Shown here one piece after another: positions 48,745 to 59,404 of a DNA stretch of 64,000 bases. Position 1 is the stretch's first letter. Each line of letters begins with the position of its first letter. The notes under the pieces are model-generated. The model was given only the letters and a program-made list of their open reading frames with translations. It was not told the DNA's origin and ran no database searches. The position numbers were made by a program, and so were the translations under genes. Source of the stretch: Letharia columbiana (Eukaryota > Ascomycota > Lecanoromycetes > Lecanorales > Parmeliaceae); NCBI RefSeq assembly GCF_014066305.1, contig NW_023501039.1, positions 124,001 through 188,000 of the forward strand, written 5' to 3'.

Positions 48745-49991
48745 TGAAGCTGTTCAAAGGGTTGGAAGGAGATGCGTAAGATGCATTGATTCCATTTAAG
48801 CTGTCGTAGCTAGTAGGGGGGGGAGGGAGGGTTGCGGTTGGGCGTAGCGTAAGGCGGCATTCACAGGAAGTCAATCACGCTTCTTAGGAGCAGACTATCT
48901 CAATGCTCTGCTCTATTCTCATCTTTGAATTATCATCTTAGAAGTGATAAGAGTATGTCGTCTGGCCTTGCGATAGTATTCTATTCGAGGCCAGCTTTGG
49001 TTGGGGGGAAGCAGGTTGAGGAAAAGGCACCAATGAGATGTAACCTCAGAAAGGGCGGTACGGCTCATGGGTCATGGTGGATTTTTTAATTTTTTTCGAA
49101 GCCAGTCTCCCTGGAGGCTGGCTCGCAGTCAGAAGCAGGGATCAGCGTCTCGGCTCACGCGGTTGAAACAGGGAGACGGATGGGTCAAGGAAAAGCGTCA
49201 AAGTACCTAAGGACAAGGTCTCTAAGGTACCTCTAGGCTACAGGCTACAGGCTACAGGCTACAGGCTAAGGGTACTTTGTCTTTAGGGTACCCTAACCCT
49301 TGCAAGCCTCTTAACGCTCCCCTCTCAACCCGTAGAATTAAGGTAGGTGGTCTGCAATCAACTGTTACCTATCAGGCTATTTAAGGCTATCATACCCAGC
49401 CCCGTGTCGAAGATCTTTCCCTAATCTTCCATGCGATTATCTATTATCTACCACGTGGTATTTCCTGCTGGCAATCTAAAGTATGCGGCACGCATACAAG
49501 CGCAATATCTACCTTAGTTTCAAGGGGCCCATCAGCTTGTTTCATGTCACTCTCATGCAGCTAGAAGACTGATCCCCCCCCGGATCCCTCTCGGCCTTTC
49601 ATTGGGTTCCTTTCAACAACAGCAACAGCACTGCTTCAGTGCAAGTCTCACCGTCACTGGATCAAGTATGTACAAACGAGTTTTAATATAGCAACGGAAA
49701 GATGCGCACACTCGGACACCCAGGACCCACTAGTGACATATTCGGCATAAGTACGCCCTGGGACTGGAAGCCTTGCATCAACGCCTCGCTATGACGAAGC
49801 CTCCAAAGTCGGCAAAAAAGATATAATTGAGAGGGGACAGGCAAGTGATGCGTACGCGTATCCAAAATTGACAGCGCTGTGTTACGCTGGTGGAAGTGGG
49901 GTCGATTTGTTTCTGCATAGGTCATGCCTAAGCTCAAGAAATGTGAATCGGGAGGATGAAGTATGTAAGACACCATGTGCGAAATCTGCTC
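48745..49991. other. Intergenic: kinase promoter and phytochrome 3' flank
   Basis: A 1.25-kb gap. Apart from the GGCTACA tandem repeat at about 49,236 and several AAGGTACCT-like words around it, no feature is recognised. Confidence 0.5.
49236..49267 (+). repeat. Heptamer tandem repeat (GGCTACA)x4
   Basis: Four perfect GGCTACA units followed by GGCTAAGG. A single CCCTAACCCT nearby (49,290) is too short to be telomeric. Confidence 0.9.
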
Positions 49992-52900
49992 TCAGGGTTG
50001 GCTTGTGCTACTAGACGCCACGGCATACTCGATATTACCGGAGCGGCCGGGATTCTGGGGTGCAGAGTCGGCGTGAACGGCATCATTGTCAAGCTGGTTG
50101 AGCCGATCTCGCTCTTTGTCAGTTGAGTCTTCTTTCGACTGCGCAGGATAAGATTCGAGCGTTTTCGAGGATGAGACAGATGCCTTGGACGAAGGTTTCG
50201 TAGATGAAGTAAAAACATCAGGTTGTCGTTTCGCAAACCACCCACCTCGCTCCCACTTGCCAGGCGCGTACAAGCAGCTCTCCCGCGTTTTCTCTTCCAC
50301 AATTCCCGACATTATTACTGTTAGTCTTTTGAAATCAATAGGCTTAAGGATCCAGCCGTCGAAGCCTGCATTTATGTAGACCTGACGATTCTTTTCAATC
50401 AATGAGGCTGATACGGCAAATATAGGTACCCTGCCGTTCAAAGCTGCACGGTTTGACAGAAACTCATCAGGGAATGATTTTTCAAATGATCGAATCATTT
50501 TGGTCGAGGTTAGACCGTCCACAATAGGCATCTGTAATCCAGTGTTAGCATCGTGGAAGTACCAGTGAAATGCGGGCGCCAACAAACCTGCATGTCCATC
50601 AAGACAACATCAAAGAAAGCGGGCCTTTCTCCATATGTGCTGGAGCATTCTTCGCCATTGATGGTCAGGTAGACTTCATGGCCGACCTTCTCCAACCTTT
50701 TCTTGATGATCTTGCTGTTGATGGGGTCATCTTCCGCGACCAGTACCTGAAGCCTCTCTGCATTTGGCGGCTCCACTTTCGCATTTTTGTCGGGAATATC
50801 AAACAAGACTCGCGACGGTGTTCGTGCCGATAAGTCTGATTCTCGAGGTGGGTACTCCGGTTCTGGGGAGTCTGTGCTAGTTTCGCCTGGCAACCGAATG
50901 GGTCTAATGGGGGTTTTCGAATCCGTCACATTTGCTAGTCCAGGAACTTCCCGTTGTTGAAGCACTTGGTCTGACGACGTGGGGAGAGTCAGGCTCGTAG
51001 AGTGGGCCTGCGTGGTTCCGCTCACCGGTCGTCGTAAAGACGATGATGGACCTTGCTGTCGACCGCTACCACGACTTCCTGAACGTCCTTCGTACTCGCC
51101 GTCGCCTGAGGACCCTGTTGCTACCGTAGTCGGCTCTTGAATCGCTTCAATCATTCTGTCAACGTCATTCCTTGCACTTTCCCCACTCTTAAAGCTCTTC
51201 ATACTGCCTATGCTCCGTAAATTCTCGGCACTTCTCCGGTGCACTATGTCCTTCAGGGTCTCTGGAAGTGGCTTTTGTGCACTTTTGTTGACGAGCATGA
51301 CCTCACCAGTCTCAATGGGCGGCGTTGAAGGCTGATTCAGAGGTGGCCCCACGCCCGCTTCGTTGATGTCATCAAGGAAAGCGGTTTTCTTATCCTCCTT
51401 CGGTAGTTCAAAATTTAACTGTATCACGAAGCGTGATCCTTTGCCTTCTTCAGATTTAAGTCTTAGCTGGCCGTTCATATTTCGTACTATACGAGCGACA
51501 AGTGCGAGACCGAGACCGAGAGTTTTCTTGGAGTCTCCTTTGCCCTCTATGGCTTTAGTGTTCCCGGCTAGCTTTTCTTGTAGTCCTTCATCGCTTTCCG
51601 TTTGTACCTGCTCGAGGTCGTTGAACAATGCATCGAGCTTCTCGGCGCTCATCCCTGCTCCAGTATCTTGTACGACGATTTCAATGTCTACGCGGTGTTC
51701 GTGGCTGTTCGCCAACCATAACTCTACCTTGACAGCACCGTTCGATGTGTGTTGAATGGCATTGGCTGTGACGTTAGAGATTGCTTGTCTCACGCGCCGT
51801 TGATCGCCCACGACGAATTGAGGGACTCCTGGATGTTCCACAACCGCATACTCGATTTGCTTGCGCTTGGCATCGCCCGTGAACGAATCCGTCGCTTCTT
51901 TGACGGTAGCAGGCAGATCGAAGACCTCCTTTTTGATCAAGTTGTGGCCTTCCTCTGTCTTCGTCAAATCAAGGAGATCATTGATAACATAGATGAGTGA
52001 TTTGGATGCGGAATGTGATCTGGTTAGATTGTCCCGAGTTTCTTGGTCAATGGCGCCTTCTAGCGCAATCTCAAGATAATTTATAATGGCGTTCAACGGC
52101 GTTCTCACTTCGTGCGCTGAGTTTGCAAGTAGGAGTTTTGTCAATTCGCTGTTCTGTAATGCAGCTTCCTTTTGCCTCCAAACTTCAATGAACTTCCCAT
52201 ACACTAAACATAGCACAGCGGCTGTCTCAATCTGCTCTTCGGTCCACTCGCGGCATTTGCCAACAACAGTCTCGGTCCAGGTTCTAAAACTCTTCCTGGG
52301 TTCGAGGTACCCTTCTGTCCCCTCCCTGACGAATTTTTCGTAAGGGTTGCCCGCCCACTTAACTTCTTGGGTTCGACTTCTCCTGAAAAACACGATAAAG
52401 TCACTGCCAGAAATTGATAGTGGGACGAGAAGTAGTCCAGCAATGACAGAGATTCCCGGTGAATAACGCAGATCCGGAAAATCTATGCTTATATCCGTCG
52501 AATTGATTACTGAAGTGATCTTCCTGAGCCTTAGATATTCGAGCATAGCAAGAGCTTCTTGTGTCTGTTCGAGCCTTCCCAGAATCTTGGTCTCATCCCG
52601 AATCGAGAGAAGGCCATTGTCCGCATCGAACAGTTTTAGAAGGTCATCCGAGGACGCAATGATGTATCCAGAAGGGTTGCGCTCTGTAGGTACGGTGTTG
52701 ATGAGCTTGCGCGCTTGCAGTCGCGAGGCGTACGATAATCGTTCGATGTTCCTTGATGCCGAGTCTCCCACAAGCCTGCACATTTTACGGATGGGGAAGG
52801 ACACGCGCATCCCCTTTGAACCATAGGAGTGACAAGCGATGAGACCCCACAGCTCGTCAAAGGCGTTGATCGATATGGACATTGAAGCACGAACAGCCAT

Positions 52901-54589
52901 GTTCGCGAGATACTTGATGTGGATTGGCGACATCGCACGAAGGTAGGCAAAAGTGAGATCCAGCGGGGTCTCGAGGTCCTCAATCGTTCGACATACCAAA
53001 CGGGCGGTCTCCTGATCACGATCATACAATAGTCTCACTTTGTTGACTTTGTAGAGATCTCGAGCCTGCTTGGGTATGTCAGACGCCGGAAAATTCAGAC
53101 CTTTATATAGGTCTTTGGTCGCTCTTGGATCCACAAGCTCGGTCACCACTCTTCCGTTCCACGCTTGATCGAATTGATATACCATGACCCGGTGAAACCC
53201 GGTCAATTCTTTGACAACGCCAACCAGAGTCTTGAGGAAGGCGTCGAGAGTCGTAGCGCTGGCTAGCTGTTCCTGCACTTGTGACATAATGTTGAAGACC
53301 TCCATCGCTGCGGCTTCGCCTTTGCGCTTCCTTGCGCTTCGTAGGACTCGTAATGGTTTACTTGCGTTGACAGTACTCTCCGCAAACTCTTCAGGGGTTG
53401 GTTCGCCATGTAACGTATCTTCCGGAGGCTCTGGAGTGCCTTCGCCCGGTGGTACCAAGGGATTGATGGGATCATCTTCCAGTTCAAATTCGCAAATGAT
53501 CAGATCGCGGTTGTTCTCGTTGGAATGCATAGCGCACCACATCTTGTGCATTTTCCTCGCAGGCGAACGAATTGCCAAAGTGAAGACTTCGGGTCCGTTC
53601 GTAGCTGGATCAGCGTCCTCGTCTCTGATGAAGTCAACGTGGTCCAAGAGATTGTCGGTCTGCTCATCGGAAAGTATGTCGGTAAAGCTCTCAAGAGCAA
53701 ATAGTTGTTTGGGAGTATAGCCGATTATCCTTTTGGAATTTTCGCTGACAATTCGGACTTGAAATTTGCCCTCCTCGATTTCCTGGAGAGCAATGAGTAA
53801 GCCAAAACCTTGCACAGCACCCGGTATATGTATAGGCTCATCTTCGCAACGCTGAAGTGTGTCACCGTCCCGACCAATGATGACCGCGTGGCCTTCCTCG
53901 GTAAGAACATGCTTAAATCGAGCCGTGAAGAGACCTCCAGCATCGTCACCCTGGCTTCTGACGGACTCCGCAATGCTTTGAGTATCGCCTGCAGTCTGGG
54001 ATCTGACAGAATCGGAATCGCCAAATGTCTGCATCTGTCTTGCTCCTCCCATGCGCTCACCGGGTGAGTGATCGCCAGGATCTTGTACGGATGCTGATTT
54101 GGCTCCTGATTCCCGTCGGCGTCTGGAAGGGGAGTCCGTAGCTGGCGTCTCTGATTCCGACTCGAGTCCTGATGCACTGCCCGTAGAGAAGTGGCGAGAT
54201 TCACGCTTGCGTTCACTAGTAGTACTGCTTGGCAAAGACATGCCTGGAAACCCGTCTCCACCAGTCGTATCTATCCTGGGCTTGGATGTAGGTGTCGGGT
54301 CGACAGATACCACAGATCTGATAGGGAAGACGCGGTCCGTAGCTGCCGGGCTCATAGCCCCGAAGGGGAACTCTGAGGAGGGTGATGCTATTGGCGAGCT
54401 CATGCTATGTATATCAGTACCTTGCAGGCTGGGCCTCCACGGTACGCCTTGTGTTTCTGAACCCCACAACTTTGGGTCTTGGAAGCCTGAGTCGGAGACG
54501 GAGCGTTGATGCGGAGACGATGGCGGAGGTTTGCCCGTCGGAGGCGACTTGGGTGCCTTTGGGGAGGACCCCGACTTGCCTGGCCACAT
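49992..54589 (-). CDS. fphA: Fungal phytochrome, hybrid histidine kinase (FphA/PHY type)
   Basis: Two exons (54,589-50,588 and 50,531-49,992) with a 56-bp intron (GTTTGT..ACAG) inside the receiver domain give 1,513 aa. The N-terminal 210 or so residues are Ser/Pro-rich. The PAS domain holds the bilin-attachment Cys near residue 248 (LQRCEDEPIHIPGAVQ). The GAF domain shows FHRVMVYQFD and the phytochrome motif NFPASDIPKQARDLY, then ACHSYG; PHY follows. The kinase has the H-box NSAHEVRTPLNAI, an N-box (NVTANAIQHT), DTGAGM and GLGLALV. The receiver has the acidic pair LVAEDDP, the phospho-acceptor Asp in VLMDMQMP and KP near the end. It is a red/far-red photoreceptor that signals by phosphorelay. 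The frame is open upstream to 54,652, but that codon is GTG; ATG 54,589 is the first Met, and a short 5' exon is possible. Confidence 0.95.
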
Positions 54590-55570
54590 CTTGCTTGTTG
54601 ACAGACATAAGATTGGCCCATTGACTCTTTCTCTGCAGTATTTCCGCCGCACTCAATGGACGGTATTTGATTTTGGCAATGGCAGACGGTCAAGTAGATA
54701 GGGAAGGTGCGAGGATGATGGATTCAATCGGCATGTTAGGGTGATTAGGGAAGGAAGGAGAATGGCAGCTATGGAAAACTTGCGCAGAATATAAATCGCC
54801 TGATGAGAATGTCGTGGTACTCTACACGTACAGATTGTATCAGGTCATGATTGAGCAAATGTTTTGATAACCAGGGTGTGGCGGCATTAATGCATGAGGC
54901 GGCTAGGTACATCGATTTACATTAAGTTTAGTATTTTAGCTTCCTTCTGGTGCCTCTTAGGGCAGACCGGTAATGCTATTTGCCCTCAAGCCACAGTCCT
55001 GGCCATTGGGTCATTATTTCCACCCGACCTAGTCTCCAAAGGGGACATGATACCCATGATGAAAAATCCGCCTTTTGATGCCAAAATGCCATCCATACCC
55101 TTTAACCCTTTCTTCAATTCTTTTACCCTCATACACTCTAAAGTAATACTCGGAGAACACGCGCATGCAGAGTGACTCAAGCCGTGGAAAGCATCAAGCC
55201 AACAAGAAGCTGGCCAGATCCCTGCCTCCCAAGATCAAGCTGTAGAACACAGCACGCAGGTCTACATCTAGAGGCAGGCATTTTGGTGGATTGTTTAGCC
55301 GAGGAGTTGAAGGTGATCGACGACCAAAGTTCGAACATTTCCACCCTTTCACCATTTCCCATTTCGCCAACTACCTACTGACCCAGGCGAGCCTACTGTT
55401 ACTGTACGAGTAGAGAGCACTCTACACATCCAAATGCCTTGTGCTGCTGTATATGAATAACTCAAAGGCTCCATTTCTTCAGATGTCTTTGCGCCTTGAA
55501 TCCCCTTCTAATACTTCTCCCTTCTTTTCGTGTTAAGTACATACATTTCCCTGTTTGTTGACAGTTTGGA
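54590..55570. promoter_or_regulatory. Divergent promoter region shared by phytochrome and flavoprotein/F-box gene
   Basis: The two genes start about 980 bases apart in opposite directions with no other supported ORF between. No specific operator can be claimed from sequence alone. Confidence 0.45.
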
Positions 55571-57334
55571 ATGCTGAGATCTACCGGGGTCCGGACAACA
55601 CAAGCCGAAGAACGCAACATGAGAGTGAATATTCTGGTTGCGCAGGACAAAGATTTCATACACGATCCTGGCGTTGCCGTGAGTGTTGTCGAGCATTTGC
55701 ACAATCGACACAACATCAGAACAAGGTACTATCATGGCCCAGGTGGAGGGTTGTACAACTGTCGTACGGACGAGAAGAACCTTATGCCATCTGATGAGTT
55801 GGTGGAATGGACTGATCTACTGGTCATAGCATGCTTGAGCGCCGGTTCATTGAGCAGAATGCTGCAGGGAGGGACAGACCATTTCCTGCTCGAGGTGCTC
55901 AGATCCTGGGATGTCTCCAAAAAGATTCTAATGATCCCGGGGATGACATTTGCCATGTGGGAAAACCCAATGACCAGAAAGCAGATAAACAAAATAAGAA
56001 GAAAATGGAATTGGATTCGTGTTCTCGAGCCTGTCTTATGGCATGGCATGGATGACCCACTGAGTGCGGGTCAGAAATGGGCAGGTATGGACGACCTTGT
56101 CCAAGAGGTTCAAAATCAGGCGGATCTCATTTCAATCGGCCACGACTTGGAGCCCGTTTCTGGAAGTAGTCAGCATTCGCCCATTCATGCTCATCCGAGT
56201 CAAGCACAACTGCCTTCCGAAATTTGGTCGTTGATCATGGATCACGTAGGCGATTGGGAAGTCGCAAAATCTCTAGGGATCTATACCAATCTACCCATGC
56301 CAACAGAATGGAGGGTGCATGTCCCCAAAGTGCCTGGCACTTCTGTGGATGTGCAGCAATTCGGCGACCTTGAATGGACTATGCTGGTCGGCAACTATGA
56401 CCGGGTGCTCTCGTGGTTCAGGCTTTATCCAACACCTAAATGGCTCTCCCGGCTCTGTGTGAAGCTCATCATCAAGTTCTCGCGTACCAACCTTCTTTCC
56501 TTCCTCGAGTCGAAACATAAAGATCTGTTCTGGTCTACGTTCGGACATACTTTGCTTCCAACAAAGGCATCTGCAGTCTTTGGCCAGGTCGCGATCCTGG
56601 ACTGGTGGCACACCTCACCGTCTTTTCTGACCAAGGAATACAACGCCGAAGCCCTCGACTCTGCCTCTAAAGCTGGCTTTATCCACGTTCTCGACTGGTG
56701 GCGCAAATCACGTCTCCCACTCCGCTACACGGAGGCAGCGCTAGAGCAAGCGTCCTCGCGCGGCAATCTCGAAGTGCTCGAATGGTGGCACAAGGCTTCG
56801 TTGCCTCAAGCCAGCGAAGCCCGTACCGACTATAACGAAGCTAGCACCGACAACGCTCAGGGTGAATATTCTGCGCGCAAAGCCAGCAACACGCCATCGA
56901 ACACCAACCGAACGCCGCCTCTTCCCCTCTTGGTCGGCAAATCCATCATCTACGCGGCCCAAAATGGCCAAGCCGCCACACTCCAGTGGTGGGTCAACTC
57001 CGGCATCCCCTTCGGTTACGAAGCATCCGTCGCGCGCATCGCGTCCGCGAACGGCCACATTGACGTCCTGCAGCTCTGGAAAGAATGCAAGGGCGCGAAG
57101 ATGCAATACGACAACCAAGTCTTGGTCGGCCCGACCAAGAACGGGCATGTGGATGTGCTGGAATGGTGGAAACAGAGCAAGTACACTGTCGAGTACAAGA
57201 CTTGCGATATCGAGGAGGCGTTGGAGGACAGCCTTGGGGGTTCGGGTGAGGATAGCATTCGGGCTTGGTGGGCGAGAAATGGGTTGAATCTCGGAGTGGG
57301 GACGAGTGAGTGGATGAAGGTTAAGGTCCTATAG
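55571..57334 (+). CDS. Fusion of PPCDC/Hal3-like flavoprotein domain, F-box and ankyrin-like WW repeats
   Basis: Intronless, 587 aa from ATG 55,571 (alternative ATG 55,619, residue 17). Residues 18-190 look like the flavoprotein fold of phosphopantothenoylcysteine decarboxylase/Hal3. Visible motifs are WTDLLVIACLSAGSLSRMLQ (compare family W-A-D-x-x-V-I-A-P-L-S-A-N-T), L-R-S-W, then PGMTFAMWENPMTRKQI and WIRVLEPV. The catalytic His position is Ser74 (S-D-E-L for H-x-E-L) and the PxMN Asn is Thr126. No counterpart of the active-site Cys is seen, so decarboxylase activity is unlikely. Residues 214-245 resemble an F-box (LPSEIWSLIMDHV). From about 335 to 580 there are six or seven ankyrin-like repeats with the mark G-x-[IL]-x-V-L-x-W-W. 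Family knowledge would make it an SCF substrate adaptor; ligand and target are unknown. Confidence 0.8.
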   Translation: MLRSTGVRTTQAEERNMRVNILVAQDKDFIHDPGVAVSVVEHLHNRHNIRTRYYHGPGGGLYNCRTDEKNLMPSDELVEWTDLLVIACLSAGSLSRMLQGGTDHFLLEVLRSWDVSKKILMIPGMTFAMWENPMTRKQINKIRRKWNWIRVLEPVLWHGMDDPLSAGQKWAGMDDLVQEVQNQADLISIGHDLEPVSGSSQHSPIHAHPSQAQLPSEIWSLIMDHVGDWEVAKSLGIYTNLPMPTEWRVHVPKVPGTSVDVQQFGDLEWTMLVGNYDRVLSWFRLYPTPKWLSRLCVKLIIKFSRTNLLSFLESKHKDLFWSTFGHTLLPTKASAVFGQVAILDWWHTSPSFLTKEYNAEALDSASKAGFIHVLDWWRKSRLPLRYTEAALEQASSRGNLEVLEWWHKASLPQASEARTDYNEASTDNAQGEYSARKASNTPSNTNRTPPLPLLVGKSIIYAAQNGQAATLQWWVNSGIPFGYEASVARIASANGHIDVLQLWKECKGAKMQYDNQVLVGPTKNGHVDVLEWWKQSKYTVEYKTCDIEEALEDSLGGSGEDSIRAWWARNGLNLGVGTSEWMKVKVL

Positions 57335-57591
57335 GAAGCAGCTACAGTCTGAGTAGTGTTCTACGCCTAGGCGCGTCTGCAAGAAGGCAAAGGGCTTGGA
57401 AGCAGGGTGCGGTCTGAAGTCAAAGGAGAAGATCTCCGGGAAGAGTCTGAAAAGTCTGAAATTGGAGGGATGTCAGTTTGAGAAGAACGTATCAGACCTT
57501 GAGAATTTTCAAAAGTCCAAAAGCATATACATGTCAAATCCGTGTAACAGTACGCTACAAACAAGGCAACCTGTCACAAAAGGCTATTGTC

Positions 57592-58484
57592 TCAGTCCAA
57601 CCTGATAACATATCTCTTCTTACTATCCGCATAGCCTTCAATGGCCTCCTGCAAGCTGATAAAAATCATCGCACTTTCCTTCATCGACACCAATGCTCCA
57701 AACCCAAAACCCTCACACATACTCTTCAGCTCCTGCGCCAATTCTTCTTGTGAATGCTCCACTGAATTCTTTCCGATAAGAGTCTCTTCTTTCCGATCGA
57801 CACTTAGGAAGTCCACAAGCACCTTCGAGTTCCCGCCCCTGGATGCCGAAATGAACGAGTACCGCCCACGGAAACCGAGCACCTCGATCGCGGCCTGTGC
57901 GAGTTCGGCATCTCCGACCGCATCAACAGCTACATCGGGACCTTCACCATTAGTCAACGCCTTGGCCTTGCTCAACGTTGGATCCCCAGCTGGGTCTATC
58001 CCGGCAGCATTCCCTCTCGCAACACCGTGGACTCTGCATCCCCACAAGTTGGCTAGATGCGCAACAGCCGAGTCAACCTGCCCCGTCGCCCCTAGCACCA
58101 GAACAGTCTCTCCTGCCTTCACTCCCGCGCGTCTCAACGCGATTGCTGCAGTTGTGAATGGAGTGGTTGCTGACGCTGCTTGCGCGAATGACAGTTTCTT
58201 TGGCTGTTCAACGACCGCTTTCTCGGAGATGAGACAGTACTCGGCGTGACAGCCATCTTCTGTGAAGCTGAAGTCGTGTCCGCTGGTGCCGCAGACTTCT
58301 TTGCCAATATCTCGCGATGAGTATCGACGACTACGCCGGCGAAGTCGCGGCCAGGAGTGCGGGGGAATATTGTACGAGGGAAGGGACCCTTGCTGTTTAG
58401 GATGTCGCTGGATTGGATGGGAGAGGCTTTGATCTGAACGAGAACTTGGCCTGGGCCTGGGATTGGTTTTGGAGTGGTGATCAA
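57592..58484 (-). pseudogene. Quinone oxidoreductase / zinc-type alcohol dehydrogenase-like (MDR), frameshifted and without start codon
   Basis: The N-terminal GroES-like part reads PKPIPGPGQVLVQIKASPIQ, then PGRDFAGVVVD. Near 58,317 the frame must shift by one base to continue as IGKEVCGTSGHDFSFTEDG and then KAVVEQPKKLSFAQAASATT. This looks like a 1-base deletion, because no intron fits. The second part (58,137-57,592) has the NADPH-binding LVLGATGQVDSAVAHLANLW and ends KRYVIRLD. The 5' end is also lost: the frame opens with TTG 58,484 after an in-frame TAA, and about 20-25 residues normal for the family are missing. Two independent lesions make a pseudogene the best reading. Confidence 0.7.
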
Positions 58485-59404
58485 TTAAAGGGATGGGACG
58501 GAAGCGCCTTCTCTGATCATGACAAGGCCTGCATTATGTAGTGATGATTTGGCGACCTGGTATCTTGAAGAGCAGGGTATGTCTGGTTTTAAGTGTCGGT
58601 GAAGGTAGGTGTAGAAGCGAAGAAGCCTCTGATTTGAGACACTTCGAACTTACTCAAGGAACTAGACGATAACCATTTCTCGAAGGAAGAAAGACGAGTC
58701 TCTTATTATATGTTTTTCGTCGACCTTGGAGCAACCGTTTGAGTGGGCAAAGTACCCTTTAGGTGGGGTTGTTTCCGCGGGGTCTACATGCTGCGGTCCT
58801 GGGAGGCGGCTTGCTTACCTTGAGCTTACCAATGCAGGTACAGTATCTAGAGGTCCACAATATTGCCAATGATTTTGAAAATTGGATTACCTGTGGAATG
58901 GGTGGATGAAAATGGAGGCACCAGAGGGGAAGGTACAGGAACGAGCCAGTCAGCTAGCCTTCGACCTACACCATGTTGCTTCCAACCAGCAGATCCAAAT
59001 ATGCTTGAAATCACCGCACATGGAATGTCAGTAGTAATTGATAATCATGCTGGACCAGTAGGAAATGTGAAGTTGTCTTATTGTTGGAGACGGACGCCAA
59101 GCCGCTAGGCTAGGGTGGTTGCCAGGCTCGGGAAATCGAGCATCAACAATGGAGCGGGAAGCTGCCGAGACATTGTGCCCATGCAATTACAGAGCTCTCA
59201 CCCACAACAAACAACCAATCAATACCTCACTTTCTTTTCTGAGGTCTCAAAGCTGCAATTGTCTTGGGGGAAGCTGTTGCAAGCATCATGTATTCTTTAT
59301 GACCGCTGTCTCGTCTCTACGGGACGTGAAGCAGGTCGCGTTGCGGGCCAAACAACAGCCCCACCATTTGCCCCGATCACCTTGGGAGCCCAGCATAGTT
59401 ACAT
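58485..59404. other. Intergenic, Dbf4 promoter side
   Basis: Small overlapping frames near 58,863-59,516 have no domain and overlap the Dbf4 start; nothing else seen. Confidence 0.45.

Noticed and set aside
49288..49301. Telomere-like CCCTAACCCT
   Set aside because: Less than two full units in the middle of a gene-rich region; not an array.
54589..54656. Upstream starts for the phytochrome frame
   Set aside because: The codons at 54,652 and 54,656 are GTG and TTG; the first ATG in frame is 54,589.
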